Notes: a model not told the origin generated them from the letters alone. A stretch of DNA of 64,000 bases from Brachyhypopomus gauderio (GCF_052324685.1 NC_135218.1:10555516-10619515), one strand, 5' to 3'. Shown: positions 1 to 13,983, counted from the stretch's first letter. Numbers and translations are program-made.

Positions 1-75
1 CCTGAGGCCATGACTGAGGTGCCCTTGAGCAAGGCACCTAAACCCCAACTGCTCCCCAAGCGCCAGGCTAGGGCT
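1..75 (+). repeat. SINE fragment cut by the window edge
   Basis: CTGAGGCCATGACTGAGGTG followed by a GAGCAAGGCAC-type stretch also occurs inside the SINE at 57470-57660 and, inverted, near 44700-44780. This is an internal piece of the same family. Confidence 0.75.
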
Positions 76-3027
76 TACAATTATAGCTTTAGTTGGTTCA
101 TTTAATTTGGAGAAGTGAAACTTTTTGTAACATATTTATATTACAAGAATTGTGGGGAAGTAAAAATTCTGTTGACATGTTGTTAATGTGCATTGTGAAG
201 GGCTGTGTGAACTATCACAGTGAGCCGGCCCCTTGGTTCAAGAGAGACACCTGCTTTCAATCGCTGACCCTACCAACTAACACACCATCTGCACCAGTTT
301 TCACCTTCTTGCAAAATTGCAGAGAATGTCTTTCATTTGAAGCACCTACAAGGATGTCAGAAACAGGAAAACACATTTTTGCCCATGATTAAGAAAAACA
401 AAATCTGTTATTACATGCTTTAATATATTCCATGATGCCTTGTTATATTAAAGTTTAATATAAGGTGACATAAAGGCCAAACATCCTCAGTCATCTATCA
501 GCATGGGGAAAATCAGAGAATACATACATGATTAAATTTGTTGTAGGAGCTGGTTGCAAATCATTAAATCTCCAAAACTAAAACCACAGTTCCAAACTCT
601 GATGGACGGCAAACTCTCACTCTCAGGAGCTTCCACTTCAATGTGCAAATACATGCCAAGAAACTACCCCAAACAATGAGGACTGAAATACACTGTTTGT
701 AAGCCTGACTTGGCCAAATTATTCACAGAAAAAAATTATAATATATTTACCGAAGAGGTGGTTCCTAATGCTTCCTCAAAGATTTAGGTACATCAAGGAT
801 TGTCCTCATGGATACAGTTTGTTAACAGTTAACTTATTCTTAGCTACATGAGATGGAAACAGAACGAACAGAATGACAATCTAGATGCCTAGGCAAATAA
901 ACACCTGGGAAAAAATGTCACTGGGGAACATAACAGAACTAGAAACAAGAAAGCTAAGGAGTACATGCAACACTGTGTTAGCTAGTCGCTATGACCACAA
1001 TACACAAATGCAGACTTCTTAGTATACAGCATGGAATGCAGGGAAATACTAAGGCGCTGGAACGACTAGAATAAGGAAAGTGGCTGAGAGAGGGCGATCA
1101 CATGAGGTGAGGAGTTGGTGGATTAGCAGAGCTGACGAGCAGGTAACGAGAGCTAGGTGTTAGTACACAGTCAAGATGGAGTGTCAGGTTTTTACCTCAG
1201 AAGACGTGTGGTCGATAGGGGCAAAATGTACTGGACCAATATATATACTCTCCTTTCTGAGCCAAAATAATCTTTACTGCGTTTAATCTTTGCAAATCAT
1301 CCTGATAACATGTAAATAAGGAATCTCCATTTAAAAAATCGATGTGCAGTTGTATCAGGCTTATAAAAAAAACAGCTTGTCAGAGTTCGACTAACGGTCA
1401 GCATGCGTGATGCAGTGAAACCGCAGTATGGTACTGTCACATTTCAACGAACAATACGCTGCATACTTGCTCCTCTTCCCCCTTCCTTCTATTGTACGTC
1501 CTTCTCCTCGTTCTCAGTTGCAGACAGAGCTAATGGGCTTATAGATGACGCCAATCGTTGGCTCTGCACTCTGCGGTATGTGGACGACTGTCACACGTAT
1601 CCCCATGCTCTGCTCGTAGCTCCCCCACAGAATAAACTAAGAATACACAGACTGGGCATCACTAGGCATGTTCTCTCCCCAGGCCATTATCCTAGAAAAC
1701 AAGGTCCCACACCACATTCCTCTTCTCTGACACATGCCACGCATACACATTACTGTATAACAATTTGAATCATGGACTATTTTTGTACAATCAAATCACT
1801 TCTTTTCAGATTAAACTACACTTCTTAATGCAACTTGGGAATGATTTGAGATTAACCATTATGCAATACCTGAAGTAATACAAACACTCCATTATTTTCC
1901 CCACAGGCGGTGTGCTGCAGTAATGGCACATTGGTTATAGTTGTAACGGGGAGCAAGGCCAACGCAAAGGCTGAGAAGAGTGGGATTAATTAGGGATGAT
2001 GCTGACATCAGGGTCTTGAAGACAGGGAATGCTCACAGAGACAACGCAAATATTTCCAGAACACAAAATGAACAATGAGCACAACACACAAACAAAAACA
2101 GCATTAGGAAATACACTGGAGGCTAGAAAAGGCTAAGGACAAGAATACATGCACAGAGTACAGTGACCAGCCCACACTAGAAACAAGAGGTACACGTACA
2201 GAGGATAGCAGAATAATGAGAGTAATGAGATAACCAGTGAAACCAGTTAGACACAGAAGGCAGAGAACTAAACTAGGCTGGCTGGGATGCGTTACTTTAA
2301 GCCTGTCCATATAATTCCAAACCAAGTACTATTAGGTTGAGTCCTTGGTTCAGGTACATGTGAGGTTTCTGTCTTACTCTGGCTTTGACCCTGGACCATG
2401 GCCTCTACACATCTTCACTTCATCTATGATTCATATCAGCGGGGCTTCCAGAACTGATTACCCTGTCAGCCAGAACCATGCCCTCCAAAATATCCATTCA
2501 TCTGGCTGCTTTTATTTAAAGAGTGTGCTGGGTGTGTGTATAGTTGCTCATTGGTTTTGAATACACATAGACAAACCATGGATCATAGGAGGTGGAAGCT
2601 GGTTATTACTGGCTTGGGATTGACGACATCACGTATCTCAACCAGTGAGACCTTATGGGTGGACCTAAGACTGCTACAGCGCTCACGTGAACCGGAAGAG
2701 AAGAGCACCCCAGCACGAAGATGAATTTGAGAAAGGTAGACCTGCCGGTCCGTGCAACATTTATCAGTTACATTTTCAGACTTGAAACTTCAGACAAGTT
2801 TCAGATTTTCCGTTTGCCTACTGTAATATGAAGTGTAAAGTGTACCACATCTGCTTGTGATTGGTATAATTCATAACGTCATTTCCGATAAGCCTTACGA
2901 CAGACGCTGCACACTTAAGGCTCCCAATTTTATGATCGAGTGAATAATCGCAATTAAAGATTTTGCATATTGCCCAGCACTAATAATATACATAGACACA
3001 CGCATGCAACCAGAGAAAGACAGACAT
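76..3027. other. Gene-free stretch, nothing recognised
   Basis: AT-rich, with short open frames only (for example 1403-1768 plus, which shows no family motif). No splice-bounded coding block was recognised. Confidence 0.5.
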
Positions 3028-3130
3028 AGAGAGAGAGAGAGAGAGAGAGAGACTCAGAGGAGGCCTAAAGATAGAGATTTGCATGTATACATCCATATAT
3101 GTGTGTGTGTGACCAGCACTTGTCTTACTC

Positions 3131-3226
<96 letters not shown>

Positions 3227-3241
3227 TGTGTGTGTGTGTGT
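3028..3241. repeat. (GA)n then long (TG)n microsatellite
   Basis: GA repeats at 3028-3052 and an almost pure TG tract at 3133-3241, about 54 dinucleotides with one TA interruption. The Thr-His and Cys-Val open frames here are artefacts of the repeat. Confidence 0.95.
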
Positions 3242-5485
3242 AAACTAGTGTTATCTGAGTCATCCAGCTGTGTCCCACTTCCTGCAGTGGGGTGAGGGTG
3301 GCTGGAGCGATTTAGTTTGCGGTGTTTAAAATTAGCAGCGGCATCCATCATCTCTGGCTGGAGAGGCGGGGCTGTGGCAGCACACGGCACTGGCCATTCG
3401 TCAGCCGTGCCCATCTGTGCCAGGGAGACGCATCATCAGTCAGCACCGCCACGCCGCCAACCCACTACAAAAGATCCAGCCCGTGGGATCAGCGTCACCA
3501 CGGGGACAAGCCCCAACATTCACGCAGCTCTCCTTCACCGAGGGGCAGCAGAATCAGAACACTGTGGCACACAGACACGCTCAGCACCACCTCTTACACA
3601 TGATGGAGCAACACATGTGCCATGACTTCCTGATTGTTGTGTTTGCGGCTGCGCCTAAGTGTTAAATAGACACTCGTATTCCTCGGCATTTGTACTGGTC
3701 CGAAATCAAGTAGCGCACCTTCTAGGAAGTCATCCGAGCGCACAAAGTGCTGAACACGAACACTTGCCTGTTGTCTTTATCTCCAAACACAAGCAAACGG
3801 CACAGTGTTTAACACGTGCACACCTACACTTTACTGCAGTCGGGTGAGCAAGGCCTCCTTTATCACACCAACAGAAGAAGTAATGGCTCCCAGTCCTACT
3901 CATGTTCTCCTAGCAGCAGACCTCAGCATCATTAGCATACTTAAAGGTGATGAAGAGTCCTAAAGGGACCTGTATGATGAAGAGCCCAGAGAATTCTGCC
4001 ATTAGTAATTCAACCAGCTGTCCCCAGAGGAACGGCCAGCACAGGTAAACAAAGCAGTTTATATACATTACAGTGCAGCCACTGCAAATGATGGACATGG
4101 TTAATTACACTGGGGACACAAAGATCTCCTTGTGCCTATTAAGTTCTAAAGTTCTGTCTGGAGATTTGAACTATCATCACTGTGCAAGTGATGGTTTTCA
4201 TACAAGTCCAGTTTTCATTCTTAGAGTTTACTGTTTGTTTTGTTTCTGCTGTCTGTGATGCAGTGTTCAGATTGTGGTTATATCTTTCTGACACACACGG
4301 TGCTTTGGAATCACTAAAAGGTTAGACAAGTTCACATTTAAACTGATTACGCTGATACTTTTTATAGGATTATGCAAAATATATGCTAAAATATTCACAC
4401 ACATGCTGCAAAATGGTATACTTAAATTAAATAGCCTAATATGATTTTTACATAAACAATTTAATTAAACAGGATATTATTCATTTCTATTATTCATTGA
4501 CCTGATCTGCCAGGTAAGAGTAACACTGTTATTAATGGCTTTTATCATTGCGGGTAACAACTGCAATGTCAAAGGTTCAAATCAAACCTGCATGAAACGG
4601 TGTTTAATAAGTTGGACAGTTTGGTCTTCATGTGAGTTTTCCTAAAAACACTCCCCACTTAAGATTTTCCTTTGTTTGGTGAGAAATGTAGCTAGAAACA
4701 ATACATCAATACATCAATACAAGGTACATACATTAATAAATACAGCATAGCATGTAAATTAGGTGAAATAAAATAAAAGACAAAAAAAAAACTAATGTAA
4801 AGCAGGTCTAAAATAAAGCAGCAGATGATTCAAAATTAAATAACCCTCTTCAAAGTTCCCAAATCATCAAGATCCCCCAGGTCACATGTCCACACTAGAA
4901 AACACACAAACATTTCATTTCTGGTCTTTATAACTCAATAGAACAAGGAGTCAGTTTGAGGTTGATGGCTCAGAGCACACTATGGGAAACTAGATACACA
5001 AGTGTAACCAACACCAAAGACATGTGTACACTTTAAAGACAACATAGGCTCCAGCTGGCTATGTGCGGAATGTTCTAGTGCATCCTGATTCCCTGCTGTA
5101 GTGAAAGCAGCGGCTCTACTCAGATGGTGTGTGTGTGTGTCTGTGTGTCAGCTCAATCAGGCCTTTAGGTCCCAGTGGAGAGGTGCAGACCCACTAGGTA
5201 CTGATCATTGCTAGCTGACTTAGAGTAGCGAGAACACTTACTGCTGAGGATAATAACAGGCTTTAAGTTAATCCTTAAGGCTAAACCTTGTCTTCAACTA
5301 TACGGAACTTAACTTTAGGATTCAGAATAAATTATTGCATATTAACTGTGTCTACATGTGGGCATGAAACTGAAACTTGTTCACCTCTAGGTGGGAATAT
5401 CATACCAATCATGCTTAAAATCCTCTCTAATTTAATCCTCTCTCAGATTTATAGGTTTATACTTCACTCAATGTTTTATTATGAC
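3242..5485. other. Gene-free stretch with a GC-richer patch at 3290-3620
   Basis: The patch at 3290-3620 has several CpGs and overlapping open frames on both strands, none with a recognisable domain. The remainder is AT-rich. No gene call. Confidence 0.4.
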
Positions 5486-5654
5486 CAGAGGCGGTCTTTG
5501 CATAGAGGCGTGGCTAGGCAACTGCCTTGGGCCCCTCCCACTGCAACCCACTGTATGGGCCCCCTGACTAGCTGACTTATTTCTCGCATATTAATGTTGA
5601 TGGGCCCCCTAGCTAAATTCACCTTGAGCCCCCAAATTTCTAAGTCCGCCACTG
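5486..5654. mobile_element. Non-autonomous hAT-type miniature element with intact 8-bp target duplication
   Basis: 169 bp. The left end is CAGAGGCGGTCTT and the right end, read inverted, is CAGTGGCGGACTT, so the termini are imperfect inverted repeats of the hAT CAG-GGCGG type. The flanks are perfect direct repeats ATTATGAC at 5478-5485 and 5655-5662, the 8-bp duplication expected for hAT insertion. The interior is rich in GGGCCCC blocks and has no coding capacity. Confidence 0.88.
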
Positions 5655-5662
5655 ATTATGAC

Positions 5663-6340
5663 CACAGGGTCATGTGTGTTTTTTCATTTAAATTCCAGTA
5701 GCATAACATTTGTAGATTCTTAAAGAAACTAAGATCTATTATTGATTGTATAAGAACAAAACGGTGACATTATATCTACCAACTGCTGTACATGTAAAGA
5801 ATTGCTGGTACATTCACCAGCTGTTTGAGGTACCCTGGCCACAGTCTTAAACCAACAGTTTTCAGTAACGGACTTGGGAGGCTAAAACTGCTGCAGACGC
5901 CACCATTAACACAACTGCTGACTGCCTCAGGCTCCACAAATGAGGAAAGTCATCACGATGGTCATGTGACCATCCCGATGACCTGTCAATGGGGGGGCGG
6001 AGCAGACGTGCCAGTCTGGCATCCTAATTAAAGTGTGTCTGGTGTTCTCAGTGATTTCTGCAATGCAAATCTATGTTTATGTGAAAGCTAAGCATGTACT
6101 TTGGTTATGTGAGATGTTGCTCTCCTGCGTGCTATCTTCTCCTCCTACAGACAGGAGAGACACCTCCGCTCCATCAGACCAGGTGTGTAAGGGGTCTGCG
6201 GGCAGTGCAGTGCCAGTCGATGAGGGAAATGTTCAGGGTTAAAGGAAGGGTCAACCTTCTCAATCACACCCTATAGGATCTCCTACTGTCCCTGTGAGCA
6301 TCCAAATCAATATCTCATTACTGTGTCTTCCTCATATACA
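5663..6340. other. Gene-free stretch, nothing firm
   Basis: A pyrimidine tract ending CTACAG at about 6150, followed by about 30 bases and AG|GTGTGTAAG, resembles a tiny exon on the plus strand, but no protein family fits. Confidence 0.3.
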
Positions 6341-6419
<79 letters not shown>

Positions 6420-6438
6420 CAAAACACACACTCTCAGA

Positions 6439-6487
<49 letters not shown>
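6341..6487. repeat. Compound (CT)n(CA)n microsatellite, interrupted
   Basis: CT repeats at 6341-6367, CA repeats to 6416, an AAACAAAACACACACTCTCAG spacer-like interruption, and CA repeats again at 6440-6487. Confidence 0.95.
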
Positions 6488-6490
<3 letters not shown>

Positions 6491-7168
6491 ATCTTGGTAC
6501 TCATTGCCTCCCTGTTTTTCCCTCTTCATCTTCCATCCAGACAAACAAAACTATGGAAATGAAAACAGGGCTTATCTTCACCCCATAATTTGACTGGTGA
6601 AAAACCAGACAAACAATGCAATTTAAGCTTCCTACAAGACAGAACAAATGTTGGATTTCTTTCCAAAATGAACAATGTGTCTGTCGAAAACATAATTTGG
6701 ACAGCACACAAGGAGGTTAAGATAAGGCAAATTGGATTTTACTGAAAGTTAACAAAAATGCTTTCTTAAGGTTCGAGGTAGGGTTAACAAATCAAATAAT
6801 AAAACAACTGTCTTGAGAAGGTGTAATCAGTGATGAGAAGGTGCGCATACATTTTTAGAGAAGTTGATATTTAATCATGCATTCACAGAGATGCAATGAA
6901 TGTTGAAAGCTTCCATAATATGACACTGTGTCAGACAATTAATTTGATCTGTACACAATGCATGTCAGCATGTCTTTGTTCAGATGTGACGTGAACTGTG
7001 GAGAGGAGAGCTGTTTAGCAGCTACAACACTCTCTGTCCTCGCCACACACGGCTAATTCAATTCCAGAGAGGTGACTCACGGAAATAATCTGAATTTCAA
7101 TGTTATGTCCTGTATGTCATACATTGGTATACAAGTATGTAAAATAGAAAGTGAAGTGTCTATATATG

Positions 7169-7189
7169 TGAGAGAGAGAGAGAGAGATA

Positions 7190-7220
<31 letters not shown>
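7169..7220. repeat. (GA)n microsatellite
   Basis: AG/GA repeats with one GATAG and one GTGAG interruption. Confidence 0.9.
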
Positions 7221-7221
<1 letters not shown>

Positions 7222-7705
7222 AATGAGAATGACAGGAGCTTCTTAACTGCTCTTTTCTTGTTATCTAACCTCTACCATTTCATTACAAGTAGGTCAGCCT
7301 AAGTCAATCACTTCCATCTTAAATTAAAATTGTGACAATGAGGTTTAGAAAATGTTATAACACAAAGGGAGAGACTATGTAATAGTCATTTCCATTTCAT
7401 CTGGTAAATGAAAGAATGTGTGCGGTTGTGCTTATAGACAGGAGTCTGCTGGCAGGGGGGGCCTTGATCAGGCCTGCGGGGTGGCAGTGTCCTTCCCCAG
7501 GCATACGCACCGATCTGGGGGAGCAGCTTAGCTGAGCTCGTACATCCCAGGCCTCAGGTCAATTGTGTTTTTCCTTAGTTATTAACATACGTCAACGTGT
7601 TGGCTTGAAGAATTGTTCAGGAAATATGTTTTTTGTCACATTTGAAATGAATTTTTCAAAAATGTCTCACAAGCTCATACACATTTGCACAGATATGGTG
7701 TCATT

Positions 7706-8019
7706 GGCTGTGTTCGAAATAGACTACTACATACTGGATACTGCATACTGGTCCTCGTAGTATGCTGTACAGTTTCCAGTATGCGACAAAAGCAAAGCAC
7801 ACTACGGGGTCACGTGAACGTAGCGTTGCATGATGGGATGCAGTACACCACGAAGATAGCTCTGTTCGCGTACTGGAATATTTTGCGGAAGTAGTAGGTC
7901 ATCCGGGTATGTTTCGCGTACTGGAAATTTTCATTTTGGTCACATACTGCATACGGCATACTGATTTGGGGCTCGATCAGTATGCCAGTAGTATGTAGTA
8001 GACTATTTTGAACACAGCC
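7706..8019. mobile_element. Palindromic TIR element, copy 1
   Basis: 314 bp, from GGCTGTGTTCGAAATAG to the inverted form ending CTATTTTGAACACAGCC. The terminal inverted repeats continue inward with TACTACATACT-type sequence. No coding capacity. A second copy lies at 9100-9445. The flanks ATT and AGT do not form a clear target duplication. The family was not named from memory; size and structure fit a MITE. Confidence 0.85.
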
Positions 8020-8819
8020 AGTGAGTGCCACAGTGCCTAAATGAAAGCATTTTTGGTTAATTACACAACAGTGTGGGCGCACCAGGTCGGGAATTGCGAA
8101 AGCAAATGATGAGTAAGGTCCATGTGTCATCAGGAAAGTTAATGCTCTTAGGAAACCGGTTCTACCCAGGCTAGGGTGGGGGGGGGGGGGGGTGATTCTG
8201 TGAGCTGTAGGCAAGATGTATTGTGAAACCCTCATCACAGCTAATGTTGCGATCACAGTACTGCAATCTCAGTGTTACAGGAAAACAAGCTCCACAACAC
8301 AGCAAATGGAGTAAAGAGAAAACATGATCCCTCCGTTACACAAACACAAACAGATGACTTCATTTTTGCCTACTTGAATCTCGGTGGAGTACTCTGTGCA
8401 TGTCTCTGTGTATGTGTGACATGGTTGCGTAAACGCTATTTTCATGAAAACACATTCAGGGCAAATTTATGACATTTGTCATATTTCAAAGCTAACATAC
8501 TCTGTACCTCTGCCCAATGGAGGGAAAAAAATTAAAGAAAATTTAAAAAAGAAGAAATACCATAGTCTATTATGTATCTCTATAATAACAGGGAGTATAA
8601 AAACTAGGATCCAAAATGAATTGATTTGTGAGGCGGTTAAAGGGGCCCCATCATAGCAGGGCCCCAGGTAGTCAGGGCAACCATTACATCCTAGCAGGGC
8701 CCCAGGTAGTCGGGGCCCCAGGTAGTCGGGGCAACCATTACCTGACACGGCCTTGCTCTCATTATTCTTCCATGAATGTAGATCAATAGCAGCTGAATGT
8801 GATGCAGTCAGAGTAGGGG
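8020..8819. repeat. Gene-free stretch with poly-G and a small GGGCCCC tandem duplication
   Basis: A G run near 8177-8192. At 8655-8745 the block GCAGGGCCCCAGGTAGTC is present two to three times, with a GGGCAACCATTAC tail repeated twice. No gene was seen. Confidence 0.7.
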
Positions 8820-8985
<166 letters not shown>

Positions 8986-9099
8986 TTCATCCACCTCCCT
9001 TACTAGTGGAGAAACTGCACAACTGCTTCTTTGGATGCGGAATAAGGTGTTATTTCGTCTAGTCTCTAATCTCATGATGGGTATAGTACTAAAGAGGTG

Positions 9100-9445
9100 G
9101 GCTGTGTTCGAAATAGATTACTACATACTGGATACTGCGTACTGGACTCAGTATATACTGGATACTGCATACTGGTCCTCGTAGTAGTATGCAGTACAGT
9201 TTCCAGTATGTGACAAAAGCAAAGCATACTACGGGTCACGTGATCGTAGCGTTGCATGATGGGATGCAGTACACCATGAAGATAGCTCTGTTTGCGTACT
9301 GGAATATTTTGCGGAAGTAGTAGGTCATCCGGGTATGTTTCGCGTACTGGAAAATTTCATTTTGGTCACATACTGCATACGGCATACTGATTTGGGGCTC
9401 GATCAGTACGCGAGTAGTATGTAGTAGGCTATTTCGAACACAGCC
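9100..9445. mobile_element. Palindromic TIR element, copy 2
   Basis: 346 bp, starting GGCTGTGTTCGAAATAG and ending CTATTTCGAACACAGCC. It is collinear with copy 1 but 32 bp longer near its left end, where a TACTGGATACTGC-type unit is duplicated. It is flanked by GTG on each side, a possible 3-bp target duplication. Confidence 0.85.
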
Positions 9446-11219
9446 GTGGACACAAGGCTGATCTTATGAGTACAGCCCTGCGCTGCTAGGGGTGTGGTCT
9501 ACAGATGATAAGGATCATGAAGATCTCCACCAGAAGCAGGTGTGTTAGAGTACAGCTGGGTATAATCTGGGTAGGAAGCTCTGCAGTTACCCAGTCCAGA
9601 GGGTCTCAGTCCTGCCGTCAGGGACGCCCAGCTAGATCTGATCTGTGTTCTGTTCAAGTTCCCAATACATGATAGTGAGGTATTCAACAGTGCTGCTTAT
9701 CTTAGTTTTGTGTAGGGGTCACAGCACTGGCTGGATGAGCATGAAATCCCCTTCCTGGCCCATTACTGCCTCTCCTAGTGCACATTAGAATAGCTGTAGG
9801 CCTACACCAAACAACAAATATCACAGAGTATTTAATCCAAACATTTCACAACACTGCTTTTAGGTAGACTCCTGTAATAACTTCCAAATAATAAATGTAT
9901 ACATGTATATAATGTATAAAAATGAATAAATGAAATATTTACTGTCGATATTCTCAAGAGAGTCAACTCAAATTATGAATACGCAAACCGCTGTTGGAGG
10001 GCAATCTGCTGGTTAACAAAAGCTCTTTAGTGCCCTCTAGTGGCACGTTTTTCAGCCTACTGTTTAGAAGGGAGGTTCCATTAACTAGAAGATTTAGCCA
10101 AGGATATTAAGATTTGTACTTAAATTGATTTTTTATTAAACAAAATTGAATTTAAAAAATTAAATAATAAAATGTTTTGTCTTTTGATCCAAAGTATGTT
10201 CCTTTTGGTCATGATTTGATTATATCAAATTTGATGACTCAATTTGAAAGGTTTAAAAATAGTTAAATAGCACCTCGTGCCATCTGTTTGAGGTGCAGTT
10301 TTATATTTTGTATATCAAGATTGATGAATGTAGCTATATAGTTGATGGGATAAAAGGATAAAAAAGGTTGAAAAGGTTAGAACTGAAGTGCAGGTTTGTG
10401 CCTTGGGCCAGCAGTTTAATGTTTATACCAAGGTTGTACCTTGACATTTCAAGTATGACAACCAAAGGAAAGCTCAAAAGGCTAGATGTAGTGCCAGCTA
10501 TAACGTTTGGGACAATGACACAATTTTCCTTGATATGTCCCTCTGTGCCAATATGATGTTTTGAAGCTTAGGTCGGACATTGAATCTTTACACCAGTTTT
10601 GAAGATTGTTATAGTCTTGAAAGAACTGTATTAAGGAAATATACACTTCTTGCAAGTAAAACAAACAGTAATTTCTTTAAGCCTATATAGAATAATAAGT
10701 TCAAATGCATACAAAATCCTAAAAGCTTAAAAAAGACCACATTTATTTAGTATTTACAGAATAGTAAAAAAAATCAAATCAGCAATATAAAAACATTAAT
10801 ATTCAAGAGTTACATAAATTATCTATATATTTTATATTAATAAATATAGCTTACCACTGCACTATGAAATATTCACACAGAAAATACCTCCAGCTCTCAG
10901 AAGAATATACACAGTTGTAAGTTCAGAATATGAATGAACATCTGAGAAGTCATGAAGAAATGAAGAGTTCTTAAAATATAAAATAGATCAAAGGATAAAA
11001 AGTGCTAGAAAGGGTGAGGATTAAGCAGTCGTGAGTTAAGCAGGAGTGTGTTAAGCAGACACTGTCACAAAAGCTTAACACTGTTAGTGCTATATAATGT
11101 AAAGAGAATGTAAATGAAAGTGAATGTGATAAACAGTAAACCTTCAAAAAATCTACACCAGTGGAACTTTGTTACAACACTTATTTGTTAACACATTTAA
11201 ATACAAGCTTAAACACAGC
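9446..11219. other. 3' flank of the transglutaminase, AT-rich
   Basis: No coding block was recognised. It probably contains the 3' UTR (down to about 10740 if the poly(A) signal there is used). Confidence 0.4.
10742..10747 (-). terminator. Possible poly(A) signal of the transglutaminase
   Basis: AATAAA on the minus strand, about 475 bp past the stop codon at 11220. It is the first canonical hexamer I see downstream. No other 3' end evidence. Confidence 0.35.
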
Positions 11220-13375
11220 TTAAAAATGACTCTGAGTTGCTGGCAGAACTGTAATGGTTTTGAATCCACGAATAACAGCTCCATTGTTATTCGTTCTGAG
11301 ACTGGCATGTAACATCTTGATTCCTGCCATTTTTGGAGTGAATTTGACTGTTGTCTCCATGGTCTCGCCTGGCTTCAGTAGAGCAACTCTGCAGCATGGA
11401 AGGAGAGAAAGAGTTCAGCCAGAACACTGCCCAGTTACTACAGGTTACTACAGCCTGAACACTGCCCAGTTGCTACAGGTTACTACAGCCTGAACACTGC
11501 CCAGTTACTACAGGTTACTACAACGTGAACACTGCCCAGTTACTACAGGTTACTACAACGTGAACACTGCCCAGTTACTACAGGTTACTACAACCTGAAA
11601 TCTGCACAGCTAATACAGGTTACTCCAACCTGAACATTGCCCAGTTAATAGAGGTTACTACAGCCTGAACACTGCCCAGTTACTACAGGTTACTACAGCC
11701 TGAACATTGCCCAGTTACTACAGGTTACTACAGCTGGAACACTGCCCATCTACTACAGGATACTACAGCCTGAACACTGCCCAGTTACTACAGGTTACTA
11801 CAGCCTGAACACTGCACAGTTACTACAGGTTACTACAGCCTGAACACTGCCCAGTTACTACAGGTTACTACAGCTGGAACACTGCCCAGTTACTACAGGT
11901 TACTACAGCTGGAACACTGCCCAGTTACTACAGGTTACTACAGCTGGAACACTGCCCAGTTACTACAGGTTACTACAGCGTGAACACTGCCCAGTTACTA
12001 TAGGTTACTACAGCTGGAACACTGCCTAGTTACTACAGGTTACTACAGCTGGAACACTGCCCAGTTACTATAGGTTACTACAGCTGGAACACTGCCCAGT
12101 TACTACAGGTTACTACAGCTGGAACACTGCCCAGTTACTACAGGTTACTACAGCGTGAACACTGCCCAGTTACTACAGGTTACTACAGCTGGAACACTGC
12201 CCATCTACTACAGGATACTACAGCCTGAACACTGCCCAGTTACTACAGGTTACTACAGCCTGAACACTGCACAGTTACTACAGGTTACTACAGCCTGAAC
12301 ACTGCCCAGTTACTACAGGTTACTACAGCTGGAACACTGCCCAGTTACTACAGGTTACTACAGCTGGAACACTGCCCAGTTACTACAGGTTACTACAGCG
12401 TGAACACTGCCCAGTTACTATAGGTTACTACAGCTGGAACACTGCCCAGTTACTACAGGTTACTACAGCTGGAACACTGCCCAGTTACTATAGGTTACTA
12501 CAGCTGGAACACTGCCCAGTTACTACAGGTTACTACAGCTGGAACACTGCCCAGTTACTACAGGTTACTACAGCGTGAACACTGCCCAGTTACTACAGGT
12601 TACTACAGCTGGAACACTGTCCAGTTACTACAGGTTACTACAGCCTGAACACTGCCCAGTTACTACAGGTTACTCCAGCCTGAACTGGTCAAAGCGCATG
12701 CCAGAGGCAGGTGTGCCACTCCCCTGCCACCTTCACTCAACTCTCCCATATGACCAAACATCACACAGGAACTACACCCTGAATCAGCTGCTACACCCAG
12801 GTGTAGCATGTATGGTGATCTGAGATATACCGATGGATGGAGGCATGCCTGCATTACGGGTGGAACAGGACAGGCAGTTTTCTTTTGCTCTCTGCAACAA
12901 ACAGCCCAGAAATAAACCCACGCACTGCTGAGCCAGATAAGAGTGTTTCTGCTTCTGCTCCTGTCAGTTATCTGAAGCCAATATTACCTAGGCCCACATT
13001 CCCAGAAGCGCAGTGGTTAAAAAAATAAAAATAAAAAACCCATTTTCTCAAGAATTGAGATGACCTCATTATAAGAGAGGTTGGAGGTCGAACTGCAGTG
13101 ATGATGAGCTGCAAAACTTCCCTCGTACCTGAGGAACACTTTGTCCTCCAGCAGACCTGCACCTGTTACCGCCAGCACTCCGCTCAGTGCCCATGAGAAT
13201 GGGTTGGTGAACGTCACCACTGCAATCTGGCCGTCGCAGGCAACAATGGAGTCCTCATTCTCAACCTGCAAAATAAACTAAAATTCTTGGTACAAGACCA
13301 AGCATGCTACAAAAATTTCCATACACCATACTCTGGTGTGATAAAGTTGCAAAGAGTTACATTAACACACACACA

Positions 13376-13410
<35 letters not shown>

Positions 13411-13899
13411 ACAGTGGCTGCCCCACCTGTATGTTGATGACGGGGCTGCTGATGTTAAACTCTCTTCTGAGGCCAGCACCCTCTCCTGAGAGGTCGTGTC
13501 CACCAGCACCACGGCCAGGTTGACCAAGTGACTGTCCCCAAGCGCGGCGCATTGGCTGGACGGGATCTGGTGTTTCAACACCTTACCTGAGCCAAGAACC
13601 AAGGAGAAGAAATTTGACTGCAGGTTTTTCCAAGAAAATGCTAACAGGAAAATGCTAACTCTTTCTCATTACAACCCTCACCTATAGGCAAGTTCTTTAG
13701 CACTAAATACACGGTTTACTGCAGGAATACCGCATATGCAGGACAAGTTTCCCCAAATGCAGATAAGACCAACGTACAGACAGAACAGCCATTTAAATTC
13801 ACAGCTGGAAAACCCTTTTAGTGTCGATAAGCTTAATCTGTATTTGGTGTTAGGAGCAGCTGTCATACACACGCATGGAAGAATATGCTGAGCGCATAT

Positions 13900-13983
<84 letters not shown>

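Noticed and set aside
1403..1768. 121-residue open frame
   Set aside because: No recognisable motif, atypical composition for a conserved protein, and no splice or neighbour support.
2980..3414. Long Thr-His and Cys-Val open frames (also at 6294-6504, 8479-9184, 13678-14173, 28072-28566, 62037-62264)
   Set aside because: They are translations of CA/GT or TA microsatellites, open in several frames on both strands.
11415..12686. Regular 35-bp repetition looking like a CRISPR array
   Set aside because: The units are repeats throughout with no unique spacers, and the locus is an intron of a vertebrate gene.
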